Of a stretch of 64,000 bases of DNA, positions 23,510 through 31,065 are shown one piece after another; position 1 is the stretch's first letter; each line of letters begins with the position of its first letter. The stretch is taken from assembly GCA_964246985.1 (NCBI GenBank), contig CAXTSE010000003.1:1-64000 (forward strand), in the 5' to 3' direction. A program made the position numbers and the translations under genes. The DNA comes from CAXTSE01 sp964246985. Its GTDB lineage: Bacteria > Actinomycetota > Actinomycetes > Actinomycetales > Microbacteriaceae. The notes beneath the pieces are model-generated. The model was not told where the DNA came from and searched no databases. It worked only from the letters and a program-made list of their open reading frames with translations.

Positions 23510-23928
23510 GAATGCTCGTCGAGTCGCGCCTGCAGATCGAGCCCACAGCATTGGCCGTCCGCGCGATCGGCGGATGGCTCCATGACGCAGCCGCCCATGT
23601 CGACCCCGCGGCCGCCGCAGCTCTCCTGTCGCGTGCCGAGCTCGCGGTCCACGAGGCCTGCATGAACGTGATCGATCATGCCGAGCTGCCGAGCGGCAGC
23701 TCGCTGACGCTGGACCTCGAGCTCACGTACGGCGCCCTGACGGTCCGCGTGTCCGATCCGGGCGACCCGTTCGACCTCGACGCCGTGCCGGTCCCCGATC
23801 CGCAGGCGCTCGAGCCGCGCGGATACGGCGTCAAGATCATCCGCGGGCTCGTCAGCGAGCTGAGCTACCGGCGGGTCGGCTCGACGAACGAGCTGACGCT
23901 GCGCTTCGATATCGGGACGGACGAATGA
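23506..23928 (+). CDS. GHKL serine kinase/anti-sigma factor (RsbW/RsbT-like)
   Basis: This protein of about 140 residues has a HATPase_c fold. The N-box is AVHEACMNVIDHA (Glu50, Asn54), the first G-box VSDPGDPFD (Asp84) and a second GYGVKIIRGL. This short form lacks a histidine and matches RsbW/SpoIIAB/RsbT kinases that phosphorylate STAS proteins. GTG 23506 overlaps the phosphatase stop; ATG 23512 is an alternative. Its partner could be a sigma factor or another output protein. No sigma-factor gene is present in the window. Confidence 0.85.
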   Translation: MRMLVESRLQIEPTALAVRAIGGWLHDAAAHVDPAAAAALLSRAELAVHEACMNVIDHAELPSGSSLTLDLELTYGALTVRVSDPGDPFDLDAVPVPDPQALEPRGYGVKIIRGLVSELSYRRVGSTNELTLRFDIGTDE

Positions 23929-24296
23929 CTGAGGACGAGGGTGCCATGGCCGACGATCGCGAACTCTTCGTTTCGGTCCGTGATGTCGACGCTGACCGAG
24001 CCGAGCTGGTGCTCGTGGGCCGATTCGACGTGGCCGAGGCATCGATGGTCAGAGATCGGCTCGCCGCCGACGAGATCGCGCGGGCACGTCACCTCGTCAT
24101 CGATCTCAGCAAGGTCACCTTCGTCGACAGTGCCGGACTCGCGGTGCTGGCACGGGCCCGTCGGGATCGCGTCCTCGCCGGGGGGTCGGTGACCCTCGTG
24201 CGTCCCCGGTCGGAGGACGCGATGCGGGTGTTCCGACTCACGCAGTTCGACCAGATCTTCACCATGCGCGACCCTCATGAGGACGGGCCGGCCTGA
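23925..24296 (+). CDS. Second STAS-domain antagonist
   Basis: This 123-residue STAS protein carries the switch serine in LSKVTFVDSAGLAVLARA (Ser69), the most classical RsbV/SpoIIAA form, and the strand LVLVGRFDVAEA. ATG 23925 overlaps the kinase stop; ATG 23946, seven codons on, is also possible. Two antagonists beside one kinase and one phosphatase allow two partners or a two-step switch. It is followed by a receiver protein through a TGATG overlap. Confidence 0.84.
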   Translation: MTEDEGAMADDRELFVSVRDVDADRAELVLVGRFDVAEASMVRDRLAADEIARARHLVIDLSKVTFVDSAGLAVLARARRDRVLAGGSVTLVRPRSEDAMRVFRLTQFDQIFTMRDPHEDGPA

Positions 24297-24667
24297 TGTC
24301 GCAGCACGCGCTCGTCGTCGAGGACGACCCGGTCGCCAAGCTCGTGCTGAGCCACATGCTGCGAGCGCGGGGATGGGAGATCGAGGAGGCCGCCGACACC
24401 CTGGACGCGATAGCGCTGGTCGAGGAGCGGGAGTTCGATCTCGTGGTCTCCGACTTCCGGCTGCCGTCCGGCACGGGCATCGAGATCCTCGACGCTCTCG
24501 ACGCCTCGGGGCGGCGGGTGCCCTTCATGCTCATCACCGGCATCATCGAGCGCTCGCCGCTCATGTCGGGCGTCATGCCGCGCCTCGCGGCACAGCTGAC
24601 CAAGCCGGTGAGCTCCGCAGCACTCGCGGATGCGCTGGACAGGCTCTTCCCCCGCACCAGCGGATGA
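24296..24667 (+). CDS. Stand-alone response-regulator receiver
   Basis: This 123-residue single REC domain has the acidic pair VVEDDP (Glu9, Asp10, Asp11), phosphoacceptor Asp53 in VVSDFRLPSGTG, the switch Thr in MLITG and Lys in LTKPV. It has no output domain, so it probably acts by protein contact, like CheY- or Spo0F-type proteins. It could receive phosphate from the Hpt protein at 17.8-18.2 kb (inference). Both neighbours overlap it. Confidence 0.87.
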   Translation: MSQHALVVEDDPVAKLVLSHMLRARGWEIEEAADTLDAIALVEEREFDLVVSDFRLPSGTGIEILDALDASGRRVPFMLITGIIERSPLMSGVMPRLAAQLTKPVSSAALADALDRLFPRTSG

Positions 24668-25644
24668 CCCGGCGCACACCGGTCGGCTCGACAGCGGGGC
24701 ACGTACTCGGCTGGGTCGCGGCAGCCGGCCTGACCGCGGTCGTGATCAACCGGCTGTGGCGCTCGGAGTCCGTGCCGATCCTCATCGGCCTCCAGGGCGT
24801 CACCGCCTGGGCGCTGGCCCCGGCCTACGTCCTGGCGGCCGCTGCGCTGTGGGGGCGGAGGCCTGCTCTCGCGGTCGTCGCCGTCGCGCTCAGCGCGGCG
24901 CAGCTGGTCGTCGCGGCGGGGACCATCGGGTGGAGCGGCCCGCAGCCGGCCGATCAGGACGAGCTGGCGATCCGGCTCGTCTCGGCCAACGTGCTGTACA
25001 CGAACGACGACATCCGCCGGCTCGGCGACGAGCTCGCGTCCGAGGAGGCCGACATCGTCGTGCTGCAGGAGGTGACGGACCGGGTCCTGGACGAGCTGCG
25101 CGAATCAGAGCTGTGGGCCCTGTACCCCTACCGCTCCCTGGCGCCGCACCCGCTCTTCCTCGGCGCAGCTACGTTCTCGAGGTTCCCGATCGTGGGCGGC
25201 GGCCCGATCGACGTCGCCGGGAATCCGATGCTGAGCACCGACATCCGCACGCCGAACGGAGTCGTGCGGGTGATCGACGTCCACACGGTCGCCCCCCTCA
25301 CGACGCCCGACGCCGAGACGTGGTCCCGACAGCATCTCGCCCTGGCGGACCTCGTGGCCCGCAGCCCGCACCCGATCGTGCTCGCCGGAGATTTCAACGC
25401 GACGCTCGACCACGGCCCCCTCGAGCGTCTCGTGACCGGCGAGGTGCGCGACGCCTTCCGAGTGGCCGGGACGGGAACCGGGGCCACGTGGCCGGTGTGG
25501 AGCTGGCCCATGCCCCAGCTCATGCGGCTCGACCATGTGCTCGTGACGCCCGGCGTCGACGTCCTCTCCATCACCGAGCGAGCCGGCACGGGAAGCGACC
25601 ACCTCAGGCTGGTGGCCGACCTCGGCATCCGAGGCGGAAGCTGA
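24664..25644 (+). CDS. Membrane-anchored endonuclease/exonuclease/phosphatase family protein
   Basis: This 326-residue protein has three hydrophobic segments (about 13-30, 38-62, 67-88) and an EEP domain. Catalytic motifs are SANVLYTND (Asn109), VVLQEVTD (Glu136), LAGDFNATLDH (Asp and Asn), RLDHVLVT and GSDHLRL (final catalytic Asp-His). EEP proteins of this layout cleave phosphodiesters at the cell surface; the substrate may be nucleic acid, lipid or a phosphosugar. It ends the plus-strand operon, overlapping the receiver gene. It converges on the histidine-kinase gene with only 4 bp between stops. Confidence 0.82.
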   Translation: MTRRTPVGSTAGHVLGWVAAAGLTAVVINRLWRSESVPILIGLQGVTAWALAPAYVLAAAALWGRRPALAVVAVALSAAQLVVAAGTIGWSGPQPADQDELAIRLVSANVLYTNDDIRRLGDELASEEADIVVLQEVTDRVLDELRESELWALYPYRSLAPHPLFLGAATFSRFPIVGGGPIDVAGNPMLSTDIRTPNGVVRVIDVHTVAPLTTPDAETWSRQHLALADLVARSPHPIVLAGDFNATLDHGPLERLVTGEVRDAFRVAGTGTGATWPVWSWPMPQLMRLDHVLVTPGVDVLSITERAGTGSDHLRLVADLGIRGGS

Positions 25645-25653
25645 TCGGTCAGC
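25640..25653. terminator. Small stem-loop spanning two convergent stop codons
   Basis: GCTGA (25640-25644) and TCAGC (25649-25653) are perfect complements around TCGG. They include the stop codons of the convergent EEP and histidine-kinase genes. The stem is short and without a T-run, so its value as a terminator is doubtful. Confidence 0.3.
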
Positions 25654-27028
25654 CGGATCCCGGCAACCCGTCTCGGGTGAGACGGTGGAACAGGTCACGC
25701 AGGTCGTCGAGCGAGAACGGCTTGGCGAGGAAGTCGTCCATCCCCGCGTCCTGGCACCGCTCGCGATCGGACTCGAAGGCGTTCGCGGTGAGGGCGACGA
25801 TGTGCGGCTGGCGGGGCAGGTCGAGAAGGCGGATGCGACGGGTCGCCTGGAGACCGTCGAGCACGGGCATCTGCAGATCCATGAGCACGATGTCGATCCC
25901 GCCCGCGGACACAAGGTCGACCGCTTCCCCGCCGTCGGTGGCGATCAGAGGCGTGCAGCCCAGTCGAGACAGCATGCTCGTCGCGACCATCCGATTGACC
26001 GGATTGTCCTCCGCGACGAGGATCTGCAGGTCGCCGAGGCCGGCGAGAGGCTCGGGCGCGGCGAGCGAGTCTCCGGGGGCTCGATGCGTGGCGCGGTCTG
26101 CTCCGGCATCCACCATTACACGGACCGTGAAGACGCTGCCGATGCCGGCGACCGAGTCGAGCGCGACCTCGCCGCCCATGAGGCGGGCCAGCCGGGAGAC
26201 GATCGCGAGGCCGAGACCCGTCCCGCCGTGCACACGTGTCGTCGACGGGTCGCCCTGTCGGAACTCCTCGAACAGCACCTCCCGCTCGTGCTCGGGGATG
26301 CCGGGTCCGGTGTCGGTGACGCTGATCTTGAGCGCCAGGCGATCACCGACGGGTCGCGTCGAGACGGTGAGCTCGATGGCTCCCTCGCTGGTGAACTTGA
26401 CGGCATTCGCGAGCAGATTCGACATGATCTGCCGCAGCCGGAGCCTGTCGCCGACGATCAGCCGGGTCTGAGGCGCGATGTTCACTTTCAGGGCGAGCCC
26501 GCGCGCGAGGGCGATCGGTCGGAACAGCTCGGCGACGGCGCGGGCCTTGGCCTCCAGGTCGAACTCGCTGACCTGGAGCTCGAATCGCTCGGCATCGAGC
26601 TTCGAGAAGTCGAGGATCTGGTTGAGCAGGGTCAGGAGGCTCTCACCGCTGGAGCGGATGGTGCGCACCTGGGCGCTCTGGGTCGTGTCGAGCGACGACC
26701 GCTCCAGCAGCTCGGCGGTGCCGATGACGCCGAAGAGGGGTGTGCGGATCTCGTGGCTCATGGTGGCGAGGAACTGGCTCTTGAGCCGGGTCGCGGCCTG
26801 CGCGTCGTGCAACGCGGCTTCGAGTTCGCGGGTGCGCTTCTCGACCTCGAGCTCGAGGTCGTCGGCGATCTGCCGGAGCGACACGTTCGCGCTGTAGAGC
26901 TCGCGGCTCTTCGACTCGAGCATCTCCTCGGCCTGGTGGCGCGCGATGCGCTCGCGTTCCAGTCGCTTCTCGAGCCGGGCGACACGATCGTCGTCGACGA
27001 GCTGCGCCTGATCAGACTCGGCGGACAT
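25649..27028 (-). CDS. Soluble hybrid histidine kinase with C-terminal receiver
   Basis: This 459-residue protein has no membrane segment. It has an N-terminal coiled coil (about 14-80), a HisKA box LATMSHEIRTPLFGV with His92, an N-box LANAVKFTSEG (about 206-216), G-boxes DTGPGIP and GGTGLGLAI, and a receiver at about 335-455 with Asp384 in VLMDLQMPVLDG. It lacks both its own sensor domain and an Hpt domain. The H-NOX gene directly upstream overlaps it by 17 bp and would supply the input, as in other H-NOX/HnoK pairs. The separate Hpt protein could take its phosphate onward. Confidence 0.9.
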   Translation of the reverse strand: MSAESDQAQLVDDDRVARLEKRLERERIARHQAEEMLESKSRELYSANVSLRQIADDLELEVEKRTRELEAALHDAQAATRLKSQFLATMSHEIRTPLFGVIGTAELLERSSLDTTQSAQVRTIRSSGESLLTLLNQILDFSKLDAERFELQVSEFDLEAKARAVAELFRPIALARGLALKVNIAPQTRLIVGDRLRLRQIMSNLLANAVKFTSEGAIELTVSTRPVGDRLALKISVTDTGPGIPEHEREVLFEEFRQGDPSTTRVHGGTGLGLAIVSRLARLMGGEVALDSVAGIGSVFTVRVMVDAGADRATHRAPGDSLAAPEPLAGLGDLQILVAEDNPVNRMVATSMLSRLGCTPLIATDGGEAVDLVSAGGIDIVLMDLQMPVLDGLQATRRIRLLDLPRQPHIVALTANAFESDRERCQDAGMDDFLAKPFSLDDLRDLFHRLTRDGLPGSG

Positions 27029-27542
27029 CGATCAGGACTCCCGCCTGGGCGGGCACGGTCGTGATCTCGAGTGTCTCGCCGAAGTGGCGACCGCACCCCC
27101 GGATGAGCCCGACCGCGAGATCCTCCATCCCGCGCGGCGACCGGTAGTCGAGCGAGAGGTGCCCGGCGTCGTGGCGGGTCGCGACGAGACCGGGCAGCTC
27201 CGCGTCCGGGTACAGCTTCAGCACCTCGACGTGGACGACCGCCTCGACGGTCTCGAGCAAGTCGAACGACGTGCGGGCGTCAGGGAAGAGGTACGGATAG
27301 AGCGTGCTGAACCGGTCGAACAGGTGCATGCCGAAGGACTCGAGCAGCTCGGGAACGGAGCTGCCCGACCGACGCGACAGCTCGACGACCATCGCCACGA
27401 TCTCCTCGTGGGGGTAGGTGCCGACCGAGGTGTAGGCACCCTGCGATGCGGGATTGGTCGCCTCGATCAGGTCGTCGACCATGTCCGCCGAGAACGACTC
27501 CTCGACCATCCCGAGGAACTCGGTGAAGACGACACCTTTCAC
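27012..27542 (-). CDS. H-NOX haem nitric-oxide sensor
   Basis: This 176-residue haem sensor starts at GTG 27542, chosen because GGAGG lies 5 nt upstream and because H-NOX proteins begin MKG(V/T). The proximal haem ligand is His104 in VVHVEVLKLYPDAELP. The haem-propionate motif Y-x-S-x-R is DYRSPR (Tyr133, Ser135, Arg137). The distal tyrosine that lets some H-NOX proteins bind O2 is replaced by Leu142, by alignment from memory with the Thermoanaerobacter protein. It should therefore prefer NO. It is co-transcribed with the overlapping hybrid kinase, whose activity it probably controls. Confidence 0.88.
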   Translation of the reverse strand: MKGVVFTEFLGMVEESFSADMVDDLIEATNPASQGAYTSVGTYPHEEIVAMVVELSRRSGSSVPELLESFGMHLFDRFSTLYPYLFPDARTSFDLLETVEAVVHVEVLKLYPDAELPGLVATRHDAGHLSLDYRSPRGMEDLAVGLIRGCGRHFGETLEITTVPAQAGVLIDVRRV

Positions 27543-27547
27543 AACGA

Positions 27548-27552
27548 CCTCC
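27548..27552 (-). promoter_or_regulatory. Ribosome binding site fixing the H-NOX start
   Basis: GGAGG on the minus strand sits 5 nt before GTG 27542. An in-frame ATG at 27563 lies upstream of this site and would bury it inside the coding region, adding seven residues not seen in the family. The GTG is therefore preferred. Confidence 0.7.
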
Positions 27553-27573
27553 GTGCCGCGCATTGCGGGCGCG

Positions 27574-27589
27574 CGCTGAGATTTCAGCG
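27574..27589. promoter_or_regulatory. Inverted repeat in the H-NOX leader
   Basis: CGCTGA and TCAGCG form a perfect 6+6 inverted repeat around GATT, 32 bp upstream of the H-NOX start. On the minus strand a TACTAT box (27598-27603) would place the transcription start just before it. It may be an operator or an RNA hairpin. No -35 box is evident. Confidence 0.4.
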
Positions 27590-27640
27590 GACGCCCGATA
27601 GTACTCCCTGGCTTTCACGGGGTGCGCGAGGTCAGCGGGA

Positions 27641-28228
27641 TCAGCGGCCCCACTGGGCGGCGCGCTCATCCTGCTCGGCGAGCCGAGCGGTTTCAGCGAC
27701 CCGCTTCGCGCGGGTGTCGGGCCGCTTGGCCTGCACGATCCACTCCAGGATCCCGCGGCGCGCCGAGGGCGGGAACCCGTCCCAGTTCGTGCGGGCGGAC
27801 GGGTAGGCGCGGAACGCCTCGTCGAGGTCGGGCGGCACGATGAGGTCCTCGACCTCGTCGAGCAGGTGCCAGGCGCCGTTCTGCATCGCCTGGGCGATGA
27901 CCTCCTCGCCGGCCGGCGTCATGAGTCCCTCCGCACGCAGGGTCTCGACCCGGACCTTGTTCGGCCGGGACCAGGCACTCGTGGGCTTCCGCCGCGAGAA
28001 GTACAGCATCGTGCGCTCGTCGTCGAGCTTCTGCGGCTTGCTGTCGACCCATCCCACGGCGAGCGCCTCGGTCACCGCCTCGTCGTAGCTCATGGCCGGC
28101 CTGCCCGTGGCCTTCTTCCACGACACCAGCCACGCCGCGTCGGCGGTGCGATGGTTCTCGCGCAGCCAGGTTCTCCACTCCTCTCGGGTCTCGGGGTGCA
28201 CGCGCGGCGCGGCGGACGGATCGGCCAC
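27641..28228 (-). CDS. YdeI/OmpD-associated family protein
   Basis: This 195-residue soluble protein matches the YdeI family: TREEWRTWLRENHRTADAAWL, then YDEAVTEALAVGWVDS, YFSRRKPTSAWSRPNK and a C-terminal helical tail rich in R/A (KRPDTRAKRVAETARLAEQ). YdeI homologues are linked to stress survival, but their biochemistry is unclear. GTG 28228 lies 4 bp after the stop of the 78-residue gene, so it is probably the last gene of the exporter transcript. Confidence 0.83.
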   Translation of the reverse strand: MADPSAAPRVHPETREEWRTWLRENHRTADAAWLVSWKKATGRPAMSYDEAVTEALAVGWVDSKPQKLDDERTMLYFSRRKPTSAWSRPNKVRVETLRAEGLMTPAGEEVIAQAMQNGAWHLLDEVEDLIVPPDLDEAFRAYPSARTNWDGFPPSARRGILEWIVQAKRPDTRAKRVAETARLAEQDERAAQWGR

Positions 28229-28232
28229 GGTG

Positions 28233-28469
28233 TCAGCCCTCGCCGAGTCGGGCAGCGATCGACGTGAGCGCCTCCTCGAGGCTCTCCTGGATGCCGGGGT
28301 AGCTCGCCGAGGTGCGGATGGCGAGGCGCAGCCTCGTGCCGTCCGCGACCTCCTCGACCGCGAATCCGCCGCTGTAGTGGTCGTCGTCGGGCGACCCCCA
28401 CGAGATCTCGCGCGCGGCCGCGTCGTCGATCGACTGCGGCACGATGCGCTCGGCGGAGTAGCTGGTCAT
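28233..28469 (-). CDS. Small conserved-looking hypothetical protein (78 aa)
   Basis: I do not recognise this 78-residue acidic protein. It runs from MTSYSAERIVPQS through WGSPDDDHYSGGFAVEEV to YPGIQESLEEALTSIAARL. The strand-rich middle and amphipathic last helix look like a shortened SRPBCC-type fold. Its ATG overlaps the exporter stop (ATGA), and a YdeI-like gene follows after 4 bp, so it is almost certainly expressed. Codon use matches the neighbours. Confidence 0.6.
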   Translation of the reverse strand: MTSYSAERIVPQSIDDAAAREISWGSPDDDHYSGGFAVEEVADGTRLRLAIRTSASYPGIQESLEEALTSIAARLGEG

Positions 28470-30037
28470 GACCGGGATTCCCCCTCTGACGACGATGCGG
28501 GCGTCGGGCGGGTGCCCGGCGCGACGAGGACGGTGATGACGGCGGCGACGGCGAGGACCACCGCGCCGACCCAGAGGGACGCACTGAGGCCGATCGCGAA
28601 CGCCTCGCGGGCCGCGAGAGCGAGCCCGTCGCCTTGCGGACCGAGCGCGTCGGCGACCCCGAGTGCGGCACCGGCACCGGCGTCGACCGCTCCGCGCACC
28701 TGCTCGGGCAGCCCATCGAGAGCAGGGCGGATGTCGTCCCGGTAGAACGCGATCAGGATGCTCGAGAGCACCGCGATGCCGAGCACTCCCCCGACCTCGC
28801 GGGTGATGTCGTTGACGGCACTCGCGACCGAGCGTCGCTCGGCGGGCAGCCCGTCGATGATGAGCTGCGTGCCCGGGGTGATCCCCATGCCGAACCCGAC
28901 GCCGAAGACGAGCACCCCCGCACCGAGGACCCAGACCGAGGCATCGACACCCTCGGTGAGCCCGACCGCCGCGATCGCGAACCCCGCGCCCATGAGGAGG
29001 AGCCCGAGCGATCCCGGCGCCCGCGCGCCGAACCGCGAGCTGAGACCCGCCGCGGCGCCGATGCCCGCACCGACCCCGACCGGCACGACGAGCAGGGCGA
29101 GGGCGGCACCCAGCGGGGTGTACTCGAGCACGATCTGAAGGTACTGCGGCGACAGGACGAAGAAGCCCAGAGATGCGAAGAACTGGACGGTCACGATGAC
29201 CGCGCCGGCGGCAAGGCCACGGTTGCGGAACAGCCGGACGTCGAGCGACGGGTCCGCGGATCGCAGCTGATGGATGACGAAGGCGGCGAACCCGGCCACC
29301 CCGATGCCGAGGGCCAGCAGCGTGACCGGGTCGGTCCATCCGCGCTGGGGCCCCTCGACGACGCCGAACACGATGCCGCTCAGGGCGACCACCGACCACA
29401 GGGCGCCGAGCGGATCGAGCGAGAGGGCGGGGTTGCGGTTCTGCGCCACCAGGATCACGACCGGGATGATGAGCGCCGCCGCGACCACTCCGAAGAGGAG
29501 CTGCACGCTCCCCCACCAGAACGCCTCGAGCAGGGCGCCCGCGACGATGGTGCCGAGCACGGCTCCCGCCGAGCTGACGCCCGACCACACCCCGATCGCG
29601 AAGGCGCGGCGCTCCTCGGGGTAGGCGTCCACAAGCGCGGAGAGAGTCACCGGGAACACCGCGGCCGCACCGGCCCCGGCGACAGCGCGGAGCGCGATGA
29701 ACCAGGCCGGGTCGGGCGAGAACGCCGACGCGATGTTCGCCCCCGCGAAGACGATCAGGCCGGCCACCAGGATGGTGCGGCGGCCGACGCGGTCGGCGGC
29801 GATGCCGGCCGTGAGCAGCAGCGCCGCGAACGTCAGGGCGTACGCGTCGACGATCCAGGTGAGCTCGGACTGGTCGGCTCCGAGGTCGGCGGCCACGTCG
29901 GGCAGGGCGATCGCGAGGGCGGAGTTGCCCGCGACGACGAGCGCGAGGCCTGCACACAGCACGATGAGCAGCCCGCGCAGTCGTCCGGGTGAGAGCGACT
30001 GCGGGGAGGGAGCTGCGGTCGTCGGGTGGGTGCTCAT
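28466..30037 (-). CDS. DHA2-family MFS multidrug exporter
   Basis: This 523-residue transporter has about 14 membrane helices, as in EmrB/QacA. Motifs include the N-terminal ALPDVAADLGADQSELTWIVDAY (helix 1 to 2) and the loop ADRVGRRTILVAGL (motif A between helices 2 and 3). The ATG at 30037 is chosen because GGAGG lies 5 nt upstream; the frame is open further upstream but without the family pattern. A divergent MarR regulator is next door, and a TTGACA box lies about 60 bp upstream, overlapping the regulator's promoter. It probably exports a lipophilic drug or metabolite. Confidence 0.88.
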   Translation of the reverse strand: MSTHPTTAAPSPQSLSPGRLRGLLIVLCAGLALVVAGNSALAIALPDVAADLGADQSELTWIVDAYALTFAALLLTAGIAADRVGRRTILVAGLIVFAGANIASAFSPDPAWFIALRAVAGAGAAAVFPVTLSALVDAYPEERRAFAIGVWSGVSSAGAVLGTIVAGALLEAFWWGSVQLLFGVVAAALIIPVVILVAQNRNPALSLDPLGALWSVVALSGIVFGVVEGPQRGWTDPVTLLALGIGVAGFAAFVIHQLRSADPSLDVRLFRNRGLAAGAVIVTVQFFASLGFFVLSPQYLQIVLEYTPLGAALALLVVPVGVGAGIGAAAGLSSRFGARAPGSLGLLLMGAGFAIAAVGLTEGVDASVWVLGAGVLVFGVGFGMGITPGTQLIIDGLPAERRSVASAVNDITREVGGVLGIAVLSSILIAFYRDDIRPALDGLPEQVRGAVDAGAGAALGVADALGPQGDGLALAAREAFAIGLSASLWVGAVVLAVAAVITVLVAPGTRPTPASSSEGESRS

Positions 30038-30096
30038 GGGATCCTCCGCGGGGTGAAAGTAGTTCCGTTGCCGAGTTTCTCGAAGACCGAGCCTTT

Positions 30097-30116
30097 TGTC
30101 AAGTATGATCCAGGTC
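30097..30116. promoter_or_regulatory. Overlapping divergent promoters of exporter and MarR regulator
   Basis: On the plus strand TATGAT (30104-30109) lies 7 nt before ATG 30117, the leaderless arrangement for the MarR gene. On the minus strand TTGACA (plus 30097-30102) is a perfect -35 for the exporter. The two elements interlock, so a repressor bound here could control both genes. Confidence 0.6.
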
Positions 30117-30632
30117 ATGACGGCTGGCGGGCACGACGGCACGGCGGAGGGCGTGGAGCGCGGGCGGATGACCGCCGACGAGCTCTCCTGGGCCCTTCGC
30201 GCCGTCAACAGGTCGGCCGCACAGCTCGACCAGGCGCTGGCCGGGCGGGTCGGCCTCCGCTCCCTCGACTACGCGGCGATGGGGCACATCATGGATCTCG
30301 AGGGCTCGGCGCTCGGACCCGCCGAGCTCGGCCACCGGCTGGGCATCAGCACCGGATCCGCCACCGAGCTGGCCGATCGGCTGGAGCGCGCCGGCCACAT
30401 CTCGCGCGCCCGCGACAGCGCCGACCGGCGCCGCGTCAGTCTCGTCCCGCGGCCGGACGCCGTGGGCCGGATCCTCGGCGAGCTGGGGCCGCTCTTCGCC
30501 GCGCTCGACGGGCTGGCCGCCGAGTTCACTCCCGAGGAGCAGGACGCGATCGGCCGCTATCTCCGTCGTGCCGCAGCCGAGCTCGACGCCCACACGACGG
30601 CGCTCGAGGCCGATCCGCCGAGCGACCGCTGA
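30117..30632 (+). CDS. MarR-family transcriptional regulator
   Basis: This 171-residue winged-helix protein has the recognition region LGPAELGHRLGISTGSATEL and the wing DRLERAGHISRARDSADRRRVSL, the DxRxR-type signature of MarR proteins. ATG 30117 is chosen from the leaderless -10 at TATGAT; ATG 30105 and TTG 30096 are in frame upstream but inside the promoter. It diverges from the drug exporter and probably represses it and itself, with relief by a phenolic or lipophilic ligand. Confidence 0.87.
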   Translation: MTAGGHDGTAEGVERGRMTADELSWALRAVNRSAAQLDQALAGRVGLRSLDYAAMGHIMDLEGSALGPAELGHRLGISTGSATELADRLERAGHISRARDSADRRRVSLVPRPDAVGRILGELGPLFAALDGLAAEFTPEEQDAIGRYLRRAAAELDAHTTALEADPPSDR

Positions 30633-30645
30633 CCGGTCGGCGGCC

Positions 30646-31065
30646 TCAGCTGTCGGCGGCGAGCGCGTCGAGCGTCGCCCGCCACGCCAGGGTGGCGCAC
30701 CCGGCACGCAGCGGGAAGCGCCCGACCCCCGTGAAGACGGCCAGCTCGCCGACGTCGACGGGAGTGCCGTCGGGCAGCACGCTCGAGAGGTAGTCGGATG
30801 CGGTGGCCTCGAATGCCCGCACCCCCAGTCCCGGCGCAACGGCGGCGAGAGCCGACGCGGCGGCCTGCGAGACGACACAGCCGTGACCCTCCCAGCGGAG
30901 AGCGCGGATGGTGTCGTCGTCGACATCCAGCTGCACCGTGACGTCGTCACCGCAGGTGGGCGAGCGGCGAGAGGCGGTGGGATGCTGCGCCAGCTTGTCG
31001 AGACCCCAGCCGACACGCTGACGCGCCAGGTCCTCCAGCACGGTCGCGCGCTCGACGTCGTCCAT
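30646..31065 (-). CDS. SufU-like iron-sulfur scaffold/zinc transfer protein
   Basis: This 139-residue protein conserves the SufU zinc/sulfur site: SPTCGDD (Cys38, Asp40), GHGCVVSQAAAS (Cys63) and FPLRAGCATLAW (Cys123). In Bacillus SufU accepts persulfide from SufS. Here no other suf gene is nearby. Its ATG overlaps the stop of the allantoate amidohydrolase gene (TGATG), so it is translated as the last member of the ureide operon. It could service an iron-sulfur or sulfurated cofactor of the pathway, or be a diverged housekeeping copy. Confidence 0.8.
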   Translation of the reverse strand: MDDVERATVLEDLARQRVGWGLDKLAQHPTASRRSPTCGDDVTVQLDVDDDTIRALRWEGHGCVVSQAAASALAAVAPGLGVRAFEATASDYLSSVLPDGTPVDVGELAVFTGVGRFPLRAGCATLAWRATLDALAADS

